Positions 14,700 to 23,191 of a DNA stretch of 38,385 bases are shown here, piece after piece. The notes under the pieces are model-generated. The model made no database searches. It was not told the DNA's origin and saw only the letters and a list, made by a program, of their open reading frames with translations. Position numbers and translations under genes: made by a program. The first letter of the stretch is position 1. Every line of letters starts with the position of its first letter. The DNA comes from RGIG3102 sp964649845 (GTDB lineage: Bacteria; Bacillota; Clostridia; Oscillospirales; Ruminococcaceae): the NCBI GenBank assembly GCA_964649845.1, contig CAZYSS010000007.1, positions 1 through 38,385 on the forward strand. Direction: 5' to 3'.

Positions 14700-14989
14700 T
14701 GATTACAGTATAAAACATAATTGTGAAATATCAGCGAAACAGAAAGACTTGGCTGAAAATTTTTCTCTTACAAAACAATCAATCATAATCCGGCATCCTA
14801 ATAAATATAATTATCATAACACCGCTTAATTTATTCTGTTTCTTTCGGAAAATAAAAATATATTCAGGACTGTATGATTTAAATATACAGCAATAATTGA
14901 CAAAATACCTATTTTATTATAAACTTATTTATATGTTTACCCAAGGATAACTGAAATAAAACACACATATTATCAGGAGGTTATCAAAG
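14700..14989. other. AT-rich spacer upstream of the deacetylase gene
   Basis: No gene is seen between the small ORF and the deacetylase. TTGACA at 14897-14902 and TATAAA at 14918-14923 (15-bp spacing, short) are a possible promoter for the deacetylase-bactofilin pair. Confidence 0.35.
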
Positions 14990-15877
14990 ATGTATATTGG
15001 CAGTGTCAGGTTTTTCAAAAACATGATTTTGCTGGTAGTAATAATCGCTATTCTTATACCGACATACACCAGTTTTCATTATAAAAATAAATATGAAAAC
15101 CTGTCGCAGCAGACCGAAACCGTGTCACTTGCCAAACAGACGACATCCTTATACGACTACCTTCCAGACTATAATATCAAACCGGAAACTCCTGAATACC
15201 AGAATAAATACCCTGATTTCTATGCTCCTCAGCCTCTGGATGCATCAGAAAGTGTTCCAAATACCGTTTATCTCACATTTGATGATGGTCCTTCCTCAAG
15301 AACGCCTGAAGTACTGGAAATTCTGGCTGAAGAAGACATAAAGGCTACATTTTTTGTGGTGGGTACTACTGATTCTTTCTCTGCCCAGGCTATGAAAGAT
15401 ATTGTTGCACAGGGACACACCCTGGCAATGCACACATATACCCATCAATACAAAAAAATTTACGAATCTGTAGATGCTTATCTGGATGATATGTATCAGA
15501 TTTTCACTCTGATAAAAGAAACCACCGGTGTAACTCCTACCCATTTCCGTTTTGCCGGCGGCAGTATCAACAGCTATAATTATCAGGTTTACATGGACAT
15601 AATAAGTGAAATGTTGCGCCGTGGTTTTGTTCCTTTTGACTGGAACGTATCTTCCGGCGATGCAAGCAGTGTATTGCTTTCCACCAATGCCATAGTCAAC
15701 AATGTAGTGACCGGCGTAGGAAAAACCAGCAGGGCTGTTGTGCTGATGCATGATTCATATTCAAGAACTACCACAGTACAGGCACTGCCTGCAATTATTC
15801 AGACATTAAAAGAGCAGGGATACTCTTTTGATAGATTGACACCGCAGACTAAGCCTGTGTTGTTCGCTTACAGTTAA
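14990..15877 (+). CDS. Polysaccharide deacetylase (NodB homology domain), membrane-anchored
   Basis: A 295-residue carbohydrate esterase family 4 protein. An N-terminal hydrophobic helix (about residues 9-28) anchors it, then a linker of about 60 residues leads to the NodB domain. Motif 1 is TFDDGPSSRTPE with Asp98/Asp99 (base and metal ligand); motif 2 is HTYTH with His148 and His152 as metal ligands; motif 3 is FRFAGGS; later FDWNVSSGD and VVLMHDS match motifs 4 and 5. It probably removes N-acetyl groups from peptidoglycan or a related wall glycan outside the membrane. CAGGAGG lies upstream of ATG 14990. The bactofilin gene starts 20 bases after its stop, so co-transcription is likely. Confidence 0.93.
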   Translation: MYIGSVRFFKNMILLVVIIAILIPTYTSFHYKNKYENLSQQTETVSLAKQTTSLYDYLPDYNIKPETPEYQNKYPDFYAPQPLDASESVPNTVYLTFDDGPSSRTPEVLEILAEEDIKATFFVVGTTDSFSAQAMKDIVAQGHTLAMHTYTHQYKKIYESVDAYLDDMYQIFTLIKETTGVTPTHFRFAGGSINSYNYQVYMDIISEMLRRGFVPFDWNVSSGDASSVLLSTNAIVNNVVTGVGKTSRAVVLMHDSYSRTTTVQALPAIIQTLKEQGYSFDRLTPQTKPVLFAYS

Positions 15878-15897
15878 AATAATAAGGAGAAAAAGTA

Positions 15898-16515
15898 ATG
15901 AGTTCTAAAGAAAACTTTAACCAGGCAATGTTTGAAATGTTTGGTATCGGCAAAGAGCCTAACAAAAAAGCTGATGAAACTAATGTTGAAGTGACAAAAA
16001 AGGAAGTTAAATCAGCTCCAAAACCAGAAAAGAAGAAAGAAGGCAAACCTGAAGTGAAAGCTGAAACAAAAACAGAAGTTAAACCTGTTGAAAACAAACC
16101 TGTATATTCCAGAACTGTTCTGGGCGAAGGTACAATATTTGAAGGCAACCTGTCCAGCAAGGGAGATGTGGAAATCGGTGGCCAGTTCAAAGGCGATATT
16201 TCATCAGAAGGTAATGTTATTCTTCATTCTGAAATCGAAGGTAATGTTAAAGCCAACAACCTTGATGTTATTTCCAACGTGCTGAAAGGCAATGTTTCAA
16301 TTTCCGGCAATGTAAACCTTGCTGTAGGTTCTGAAATCAACGGTAATATCACAGCAGGAAGCATTGTTTGCTCCGGCAAAATTATCGGCGATATGGTTAT
16401 TGACGGTGACGCGAGCTTTGATGAACTGTCACACGTTGAAGGCAACATCACAGCAAAATATATCACAATCAGCCACGGTGCATATATTGACGGCAAAATC
16501 ACAATCAAAAAATAA
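15898..16515 (+). CDS. Bactofilin (polymer-forming cytoskeletal protein)
   Basis: A 205-residue bactofilin. Residues 1-65 are a charged, Lys/Glu/Pro-rich disordered head; from about residue 75 (TVLGEGTIFEGNLSSKGDVEIGGQFKGDI) a right-handed beta-helix of repeating short strands runs to the C-terminus (IDGKITIKK), with turns such as EGNV, KGNV, NGNI and EGNI. Bactofilins polymerise without nucleotides and recruit cell-wall enzymes to sites of curvature or polarity. The close upstream NodB deacetylase makes that enzyme the probable partner here. The head could be the membrane- or partner-binding segment (inference). AAGGAG lies upstream of the ATG and a strong terminator follows. Confidence 0.93.
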   Translation: MSSKENFNQAMFEMFGIGKEPNKKADETNVEVTKKEVKSAPKPEKKKEGKPEVKAETKTEVKPVENKPVYSRTVLGEGTIFEGNLSSKGDVEIGGQFKGDISSEGNVILHSEIEGNVKANNLDVISNVLKGNVSISGNVNLAVGSEINGNITAGSIVCSGKIIGDMVIDGDASFDELSHVEGNITAKYITISHGAYIDGKITIKK

Positions 16516-16535
16516 ATCATTTTGAATTACATAAT

Positions 16536-16574
16536 AATCTCTTTGGTACATACACATACCAAAGAGATTTTTTA
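16536..16574 (+). terminator. Terminator of the deacetylase-bactofilin operon
   Basis: AATCTCTTTGGTA (16536-16548) pairs with TACCAAAGAGATT (16557-16569), followed by TTTTT. Confidence 0.92.
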
Positions 16575-16723
16575 TTTCGCATAAAATTATTTTTTCTTGC
16601 AAAGTTCCCTGTTTTAATGCAAAACAGAATCTGAAACTATACTTTTATAAATATTTCGTGTAAATATTACTTTTTGTATATTATTTATCGCTTTTTCAGC
16701 ATTATAACACCAATCACAAAAAC

Positions 16724-16753
16724 AAAAGGACACTGTAACAAGTGTCCTTTTTT
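16724..16753. terminator. Terminator of the tepA-uppP-ftsK-ygiQ-MBL run
   Basis: AAAAGGACACT (16724-16734) pairs with AGTGTCCTTTT (16741-16751) around GTAACA; a T-rich run follows on the minus strand as well as the plus. Confidence 0.88.
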
Positions 16754-16766
16754 AATATAAGGTTAA

Positions 16767-17603
16767 TCAGCTTGTGTGCATATAGCGCACAATATTGCCG
16801 GCTTCATATGTGATTTCATATGGAATATCCATTTCTGCCAGCCTGTTCAGCACAGCCTTATGTGGATGACCATAGCTGTTGTCCTTGCCACAGGAGATAC
16901 CCACAAATGCAGGGTTCAGTCGCTGCAGAAATTCAGCTGAATTGGAGTCTGATGAGCCGTGGTGAGCCGCTGTGAGAAAATCAATATTTTCAGGCATGAG
17001 ATTCAGGATTTCCGCTTCCCTGTCCGCCTCTGTATCAGCGGTGTTCACATATACAAAATCACCGTTTATATAGCTGACAGCTATTGATGTATTATTGATA
17101 TTTTCACTGTTACAGGTATCTGCCAGCACTGTCAGAGTGCCGCTGCCGATGCTGAACTGCAGTCCCTGTGACCCATAAGCAAGGTTGTAATAACCGTTGG
17201 CAGCATCCTCCACAAGTGATTTATAAAAATATGTATCAGGTTTGTTTTCATCAGTCAGGTTTGGGATAAGAATAGTACCTATATCAAAATTCCTGATAAT
17301 ATCCAGCGCTTCAGATGTGTGGTCATAATGAAAATGACTAAGCACCAGCAGGTCTATCTTTTCTGCCTTGCGCTCCCGCAGATAAGACACTATATCTGTA
17401 CTGCCGCCTGCTTTGCCTGCATCTATAAGGCAGAACTGACCATCGCTTTCAATAAGAGTGCAGCTTGCCTGACCAACATCCAGCATTGTGACAGTATTGT
17501 TGTAAGTCGACCGCCCCTGCTGTTGCAGTCCGCTGCAGGCAGTAAACAACAGGCAAACCGACAGCAACAATGAAAACAGTTTTATAATTCTGTGTTTTTT
17601 CAC
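16767..17603 (-). CDS. Metallo-beta-lactamase-fold lipoprotein (ComEC C-terminal-like)
   Basis: A 278-residue exported hydrolase. Residues 1-24 form a lipoprotein signal with lipobox FTAC. The rest is an MBL domain: TMLDVGQASCTLI opens it, SHFHYDHTSE gives the HxHxDH zinc site, then TAAHHGSSDSNS and ISCGKDNSYGHPH, the pattern seen in the C-terminal domain of the competence channel ComEC/Rec2 and stand-alone relatives. It may act on nucleic acid or phosphodiester substrates at the cell surface (inference). The start is GTG 17603, whose GTGA overlaps the stop of the upstream radical-SAM gene by four bases, so translation is coupled. It is the last gene before the terminator. Confidence 0.87.
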   Translation of the reverse strand: MKKHRIIKLFSLLLSVCLLFTACSGLQQQGRSTYNNTVTMLDVGQASCTLIESDGQFCLIDAGKAGGSTDIVSYLRERKAEKIDLLVLSHFHYDHTSEALDIIRNFDIGTILIPNLTDENKPDTYFYKSLVEDAANGYYNLAYGSQGLQFSIGSGTLTVLADTCNSENINNTSIAVSYINGDFVYVNTADTEADREAEILNLMPENIDFLTAAHHGSSDSNSAEFLQRLNPAFVGISCGKDNSYGHPHKAVLNRLAEMDIPYEITYEAGNIVRYMHTS

Positions 17604-19501
17604 TGCTTCTTGTTACCCATCCGTTTATTTCGTTTCTGGATTTCTCTCCAGTCACCTGCCGATTTCTTTTTGCGGTTAGGTGTGGCACCTTTGGCAGCCA
17701 TTTCGCTCTTTGCCCTTGGTGTTGTGCCAAGCAGCAGCGGAATAAGGTCTTCACGATGTACTTTTTTCAGTGCATCCATAACTTTCTGACGGTTTTTAGG
17801 ATTGTAATACTGCAGGAGTGCACGCTGCAGGGCCTTTTCTTCCCTGTCTTTTGCCACATAAACAGGTTTGAGCGTGTATGGGTCCAGACCGGTGTAGTAC
17901 ATAGATGTGGATATTGTGCCCGGTGTTGGGTAAAAATCCTGCACCTGTTCAGGGCGGATATGATTTTTGGCAAGGTAAACTGCCAGGTCTACCGCATCTT
18001 TGATTGTACTGCCAGGATGGCTGGACATAAGATATGGCACAAGGTACTGTTCTTTGCCGATTTTCTTTGTAACCTGATAGAATTTCTTTGAGAATCTGTC
18101 ATATACGCCGATTGGCGGTTTACCCATATGCTTGAGGGTGTTGTTTGACAAATGTTCCGGAGCAACTTTCAGCTGTCCGCTTACGTGATGCTGTACCAGT
18201 TCTGTGATAAATTCATCGTTCTTTTCCTGCATCATATAGTCAAAGCGCAGGCCTGAACGTACAAACACCTTTTTCACACCTTCAATATTGCGGACTTTGC
18301 GCAGCAGCTCCAGATAATCGCTGTGGTCTACCAGCAGATTAGGGCAAGGTGTAGGTGCAAGACATTTTCTGTCTGTACACATACCCTCTGTCACCTGCTT
18401 GCGGCAGGATGGGAAACGGAAGTCTGCTGTAGGACCGCCAATATCGTGGATATAGCCTTTGAAATTAGGTGCTTTTGTAATCATTTCAGCTTCACGCACC
18501 ACGCTTTCGTGGCTGCGGCTGGTTACAAAACGGCCCTGATGCATTGTGATAGCGCAGAAGTTGCAGCCGCCGTAGCAACCGCGGTTATGTATAATGGAAA
18601 ATTCCACTTCACGGATAGACGGCACACCGCCCAGTTTTTCGTAGCTTGGGTGTGGCAGACGTGTGAAAGGCAGGGTAAACAGTTTGTCCAGTTCTTTTCT
18701 GTACAGAGGTTTTGCAGGTGGATTCTGCACCATATACAGTGTGTCTGTCTGTTTCTGCACTATTGTCTTGCCTTTGATATGGTCCTGATTTTCCATCTGC
18801 AGGCGTGTTGCCTTTGAATATGCAATTTTGTCTGATTTCACCCTGTTGAAGCCGGCGCATTCCACATAGCCCTGTGGCAGCATGTCCTGTGTGGTGAGAT
18901 AACAGGTGCCCGGAATGTCTGTCATAGATTCAATCGGTTCGCCTTTTGCCAGACGTGTGACGATTTCATAGGTCTGTCTTTCTGACATACCGTAGGAAAG
19001 GATGTCGGCACCTGTGTCTATCAGGATAGATGGCATAACCTCATCATTCCAGTAGTCATAATGGGCAAAGCGGCGCAGGGAGCCTTCAATACCGCCGATA
19101 ACAACAGGCAGGTCAGGATATGCCTCTTTTGCAAGACGGCTGTAGACTGTCAGCGCTCTGTCCGGGCGAAGACCGTTTTTGCCGCCCGGGGAGTAATCGT
19201 CTGTTTCGCGGCGGCGTTTTGCCACTGTGTAATGTGTAACCATACTGTCCACATTGCCGCTGCCAATAAGGAAGCCATATTTTGGCTTGCCGAATTCTTT
19301 GAAACTTTCACAGCTGTGGAATGCCGGCTGAGCAAGTATACAAACCTTGAAACCAAGTGCTTCCACCAGACGTGCGATAACCGCTGTGCCAAATGATGGG
19401 TGGTCTACATATGCGTCACCGCCAACCACAACAAAGTCCGGCTGGTCTATGCCTTTTTCTATCATTTCCTGTCTTGAAATCGGTAAAAATTCTGTATACA
19501 T
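17600..19501 (-). CDS. YgiQ-family radical SAM protein (UPF0313)
   Basis: A 633-residue iron-sulfur enzyme. After an N-terminal domain (DFVVVGGDAYVDHPSFG, a B12-binding-like fold region) comes the radical SAM core with the cluster motif HNRGCYGGCNFCAI (CxxxCxxC), and a C-terminal extension with VQDFYPTPGTISTSMYYTGLDP and a basic tail (RKKKSAGD). The UPF0313/YgiQ family is widespread and its reaction is not established. ATG 19501 is preferred because AAAGGA lies upstream; an in-frame ATG at 19573 has none and would start inside a hairpin. The stop overlaps the start of the MBL gene. It lies downstream of ftsK, with two hairpins but no T-tailed terminator between them. Confidence 0.92.
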   Translation of the reverse strand: MYTEFLPISRQEMIEKGIDQPDFVVVGGDAYVDHPSFGTAVIARLVEALGFKVCILAQPAFHSCESFKEFGKPKYGFLIGSGNVDSMVTHYTVAKRRRETDDYSPGGKNGLRPDRALTVYSRLAKEAYPDLPVVIGGIEGSLRRFAHYDYWNDEVMPSILIDTGADILSYGMSERQTYEIVTRLAKGEPIESMTDIPGTCYLTTQDMLPQGYVECAGFNRVKSDKIAYSKATRLQMENQDHIKGKTIVQKQTDTLYMVQNPPAKPLYRKELDKLFTLPFTRLPHPSYEKLGGVPSIREVEFSIIHNRGCYGGCNFCAITMHQGRFVTSRSHESVVREAEMITKAPNFKGYIHDIGGPTADFRFPSCRKQVTEGMCTDRKCLAPTPCPNLLVDHSDYLELLRKVRNIEGVKKVFVRSGLRFDYMMQEKNDEFITELVQHHVSGQLKVAPEHLSNNTLKHMGKPPIGVYDRFSKKFYQVTKKIGKEQYLVPYLMSSHPGSTIKDAVDLAVYLAKNHIRPEQVQDFYPTPGTISTSMYYTGLDPYTLKPVYVAKDREEKALQRALLQYYNPKNRQKVMDALKKVHREDLIPLLLGTTPRAKSEMAAKGATPNRKKKSAGDWREIQKRNKRMGNKKQ

Positions 19502-19526
19502 AGGTGTCCTTTCGTTTGATTGTTTT

Positions 19527-19582
19527 ACAGACGATTGGCTAATCGCCTGTACATTTTTGTATTTCTCCCTCATCAGAGGGAG
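19527..19582 (-). other. Two hairpins between ftsK and ygiQ
   Basis: CTCCCTC/GAGGGAG (19565-19571/19576-19582) and ACAGACGATT/AATCGCCTGT (19527-19550, one G-U pair) have no following T-run on the minus strand. They may process or stabilise the message rather than end it. Confidence 0.5.
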
Positions 19583-19599
19583 TCATTCAGAAGTTCATA

Positions 19600-22212
19600 T
19601 TATTCGCTCTGGCTGAGAGTCATTTCCAGCCACTGATTTTTTGTGATAAGTACCTGACGTGGTTTGCTGCCTTCATACGGGCCGATAATACCCATACCTT
19701 CCATTTCATCCATAATACGGGCAGCGCGGGCATAGCCCAGTTTCAATCTGCGCTGCAGCAATGATGTGGAAGCCTGTCCGGCCTCTACAACAACCTCTAT
19801 GGCTTTTGGCAGCATTTCGTCCCTTGCTTCACTGCCATCATCAGAAGATGAGGCAGAACCTTTATCCTTTGTGGCCAGTTTTTCCATATTGTCAATCATT
19901 TCCTGATTGTATTCAGCCACAAAGTCGCGTTTGATAAACTCTATAACTGCAGATATTTCTTCGTCTTTTACATATGTGCCCTGCACACGGGTAGGTTTGC
20001 TTGCACCCAGAGGCAGGAACAGCATATCGCCCATACCCAGCAGTTTTTCAGCGCCGCCACCGTCAAGGATTGTGCGGCTGTCCACCTGAGAGGAAACCGC
20101 AAATGCAATTCTGGCTGGGATGTTGGCTTTGATAAGACCGGTGATAACATCAACAGACGGACGCTGTGTGGCAACAATCAGGTGAATACCCGCTGCACGG
20201 GCTTTCTGTGCCAGACGGCAGATATAATCTTCCACCTCTTTGCCCGCAACCATCATAAGGTCTGCCAGCTCGTCAATAATAACTGCAATATATGGCATCT
20301 TTTCCAGAGCCAGTTCAGGTTGTGCTGCTGCCAGCTTATTGAAGGATTTAATATCCCTTACAGAGTTTTCTGCAAACAGGCGGTAGTGTTTTTCCATTTC
20401 TGCTACAGCCCCGCCAAGGGCGCCTGCAGCTTTTTTAGGCTCTGTAACAACAGGCATCATAAGGTGTGGTATGCCGTTGTATTCAGCCAGTTCAACCACT
20501 TTAGGGTCGATAAGTATCAGTTTTACATCTTCCGGACTGGATTTATACAGGAATGATGTGATAATAGCATTTACACATACAGATTTACCCCTGCCTGTGG
20601 AACCTGCAATAAGCAGATGAGGCATACGGGTAAGGTCTGTTGTAACCACGTTACCTGCAATGTCCATACCCAGTGCAATTGTCAGCGGGCTGGTTGCGTT
20701 GCGGAACTGCCGGCTTTCAAAAATTGTTCTGATATTTACGCTACTGCCTTTTTTGTTTGGCACTTCAATGCCTACAGCAGCCTTGTTTGGAATAGGCGCT
20801 TCAATTCTTACACCGCTGGCCGCCAGATTAAGGGCAATATCATCTGCCAGGTTTGTAATCTTGCTGATTTTCACACCTGCCAGTGGCTGCAGTTCATAAC
20901 GTGTAACTGCAGGCCCACGGCTGATGTCTATAATTCTGGTCTGTACACCAAAGCTTTCCAGTGTGTCCACCAGCTTTTTGGCATTGGTTTTCAGCTCGTT
21001 TTCCACATCTCCCTGATTGCCTATACCGCCTTTTTCAAACAGGTCAAGCGGCGGATGCTTGTAGATATAAGCTTTGTCTTCCGGTGCAAGTTCCGGTGCA
21101 ACATCGCTGAGAGGAACAATTGCAGCCTTTTCCTGTGCAGACAGGGTATTTTTTGCCTTTTCAATTTCAGTGAGAGTTTTCTCTGTATTTTCCTTTTTAG
21201 CCTGTTCTGCAGAATCCGTACCCTGTGAAAGATTCAGTTTTTTCATTATTTCATCGATTTTCTGCTGCTCAATGGACTTTTCTTCCTTCACATTATCAAA
21301 AGTCTGCTGCAGTTTTTCCTGTACATCAACCTCTGTAAAATCAGTCCCTTCTTCCAGCACATTCACAGACGGCTGGTCATCTATTTCAAAATCAATCTGT
21401 CTTGTGTTGAATTTAGGTTTTGTGGCCTCCAGAATCTGTCTTTCTTTTTCAGCTTCAAGTCGCAGTCTTTCATTTTCTGCCCTCTGCTGTTCTTTCAGCC
21501 GCTGTTTTTCAGCTTTTGCAGCACGGCTGGCTTCCATCTGCTGTGCCAGCAGGTCTTTTTCCCTGATGGCCTTTTCTTTCATCTTTATGTAAATGTCGTA
21601 AGGTGTGGTGTCTGTCAAAAACATAAAGAAAGCCACTGTCAGCACTGTGATGGTGATTTTTGATGCAGTGGAACCGAATGCTGCCTGCATTGGCAACGCC
21701 ATAAGAACTGACAACACGCCGCCGGTAAGCACCGTTGTTTTGCCAAGATAGTGCAGTTCAATCAGTTTTTCAGCCAGTGTGGCACCTGCCACATTCCCTG
21801 CAAAGAATATCTGCACAAAGTTTGAAAGCAACAGTATAAAACCTGCAGCCCAGAACATTTTCAGTTTTACCGGCTTGTCACTTACTGTAAGCACACCTAT
21901 GTAAAGCAGTACCGGACCGATAAGATAGCTGGAAAAGCCAAATATACCAAACAGGAAATTAAGGCGCAGATATGCCCAGAATTTTTCTCCCGGCACAAAT
22001 GCCATGGCTGTAATCACCAGACCGAGAGCAAACATCACAATACTCCAGGCGCGGTTAATATCAGCCTGCTTTTTGGCCCGTTTTGATGGACGACCGCGTT
22101 TTTTTGTACTGCTTTTTGCATTTGTACTGGTTTTTGAAGTAGATTTTGACGCAGTGGTCTTTTTGGTAGTTGTTTTGGAGGCAGTTTTCTTTGCCCCTGA
22201 TTTATTTGCCAT
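19600..22212 (-). CDS. ftsK: DNA translocase FtsK/SpoIIIE family
   Basis: An 870-residue ATP-driven DNA pump acting at the septum. Residues 1-48 are Lys/Ser/Thr-rich and basic; four hydrophobic helices lie at about 55-190; a long charged coiled-coil linker runs from 200 to 360; then the RecA-like motor with Walker A GSTGRGKS (537-544), Walker B AVIIDELADLMM and RIAFAVSSQVDSRTILD; finally a gamma winged helix (about 800-865) that reads polar DNA sequences. The serine usually before the Walker A GKS is arginine here, tolerated by the consensus. GGAG sits five bases before ATG 22212. It follows uppP closely and precedes ygiQ. Whether it serves division or sporulation cannot be told from sequence. 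Confidence 0.95.
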   Translation of the reverse strand: MANKSGAKKTASKTTTKKTTASKSTSKTSTNAKSSTKKRGRPSKRAKKQADINRAWSIVMFALGLVITAMAFVPGEKFWAYLRLNFLFGIFGFSSYLIGPVLLYIGVLTVSDKPVKLKMFWAAGFILLLSNFVQIFFAGNVAGATLAEKLIELHYLGKTTVLTGGVLSVLMALPMQAAFGSTASKITITVLTVAFFMFLTDTTPYDIYIKMKEKAIREKDLLAQQMEASRAAKAEKQRLKEQQRAENERLRLEAEKERQILEATKPKFNTRQIDFEIDDQPSVNVLEEGTDFTEVDVQEKLQQTFDNVKEEKSIEQQKIDEIMKKLNLSQGTDSAEQAKKENTEKTLTEIEKAKNTLSAQEKAAIVPLSDVAPELAPEDKAYIYKHPPLDLFEKGGIGNQGDVENELKTNAKKLVDTLESFGVQTRIIDISRGPAVTRYELQPLAGVKISKITNLADDIALNLAASGVRIEAPIPNKAAVGIEVPNKKGSSVNIRTIFESRQFRNATSPLTIALGMDIAGNVVTTDLTRMPHLLIAGSTGRGKSVCVNAIITSFLYKSSPEDVKLILIDPKVVELAEYNGIPHLMMPVVTEPKKAAGALGGAVAEMEKHYRLFAENSVRDIKSFNKLAAAQPELALEKMPYIAVIIDELADLMMVAGKEVEDYICRLAQKARAAGIHLIVATQRPSVDVITGLIKANIPARIAFAVSSQVDSRTILDGGGAEKLLGMGDMLFLPLGASKPTRVQGTYVKDEEISAVIEFIKRDFVAEYNQEMIDNMEKLATKDKGSASSSDDGSEARDEMLPKAIEVVVEAGQASTSLLQRRLKLGYARAARIMDEMEGMGIIGPYEGSKPRQVLITKNQWLEMTLSQSE

Positions 22213-22227
22213 AATATCTCCTTAATT

Positions 22228-23088
22228 TTATATCACAAAAGTGATTCCCATAAATCTTTCGGCAAGACCGAGAACAAGCACTACTATACCCAGTATAAAT
22301 GTATAATATGAGAAAACAATAAATTTGTCATTAATTACCAGATAACGGATAAGTCTGATTGCCAGGAAACCTACAATTGCGCTGGAAACCAGGCCTGCAA
22401 TGATAACCGGCCAGGAGTAAACCATACCTGCAGCTATGATTTCTGGGATATCCAGCACACAAGCGCCCAAGATTGCTGGGATACTGAGGATAAAGGAATA
22501 TGTAACCATAAATTCCTTGCTGAAACCCAGCAGCAGACCGCTGGAAATTGTGGAACCGGAGCGGGACACACCAGGCAGTATTGCCAGTCCCTGGAAAATG
22601 CCTATAACCAGCGCTTCCCTGATTGTCATATCTCTGGCAGTTTTTCTGCCTTTCACACATTTTGCAGCCATAAAAAGCATCAGTGCAGTAAACAGGAAGC
22701 ATACGCCTTCCACAATAATATCACTGTCCTCTGCAAAGGATGTGATGAAATCCTTTATCAGCACAAAGCCGAAAAGCGGCAGAGTGGTAACCACCAGCAT
22801 ATAAATCATTTTTCGCAGCTGATTTGGCTGACGGCGGAAAAGACGACCGTGAAAAAGGTCATACAACATTGAAAATGCTTCCCCTATCAGTTCAAATATA
22901 GTTTCTCTGTATGTAACCAGCACTGCAATAAGTGTGCCAAGATGAAGCACAAGGGTAAAAATCAGAGCATTTTCACCATAATTGCCTGTAAAATGCTGAT
23001 AGATTGAAAGATGTCCGTCACTGGATATGGGCAGAAACTCTGTAAGTCCCTGAATAATTCCCTGCATAACAGCGTCAAAAATTGTCAT
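22228..23088 (-). CDS. uppP: Undecaprenyl-diphosphatase UppP (BacA family)
   Basis: A 286-residue integral membrane enzyme that dephosphorylates undecaprenyl pyrophosphate, recycling the lipid carrier for wall synthesis; it can give bacitracin tolerance. The N-terminal QGLTEFLPISSDGHL and the later LPGVSRSGSTISSGLLLG are its two catalytic re-entrant motifs. The usual SSSGHL reads SSDGHL here, a small deviation. About eight hydrophobic segments are visible. ATG 23088 has GGAGG five bases upstream; a start at 23121 would precede that site. It lies between tepA and ftsK on the same strand, 16 bases before ftsK, so it belongs to the same transcript. Confidence 0.94.
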   Translation of the reverse strand: MTIFDAVMQGIIQGLTEFLPISSDGHLSIYQHFTGNYGENALIFTLVLHLGTLIAVLVTYRETIFELIGEAFSMLYDLFHGRLFRRQPNQLRKMIYMLVVTTLPLFGFVLIKDFITSFAEDSDIIVEGVCFLFTALMLFMAAKCVKGRKTARDMTIREALVIGIFQGLAILPGVSRSGSTISSGLLLGFSKEFMVTYSFILSIPAILGACVLDIPEIIAAGMVYSWPVIIAGLVSSAIVGFLAIRLIRYLVINDKFIVFSYYTFILGIVVLVLGLAERFMGITFVI

Positions 23089-23110
23089 AAATTCCTCCGT
23101 ATATGTAAGC

Positions 23111-23126
23111 CCGGGGTACACCCCGG
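23111..23126 (-). other. GC-only hairpin just upstream of the uppP ribosome binding site
   Basis: CCGGGG (23111-23116) pairs with CCCCGG (23121-23126) around TACA in an otherwise AT-rich spacer. It lies about 13 nt before the GGAGG of uppP. It has no T-run; it might modulate translation or be a partial terminator after tepA. Confidence 0.45.
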
Positions 23127-23191
23127 TGCGAAATAAACAACATAGTATTACATCATAATATTATATCATATATTTATGATTTTTTAAACTG

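Noticed and set aside
20617..21228. 203-codon plus-strand frame within ftsK
   Set aside because: Antisense to the FtsK motor and linker, with shadow-type composition.
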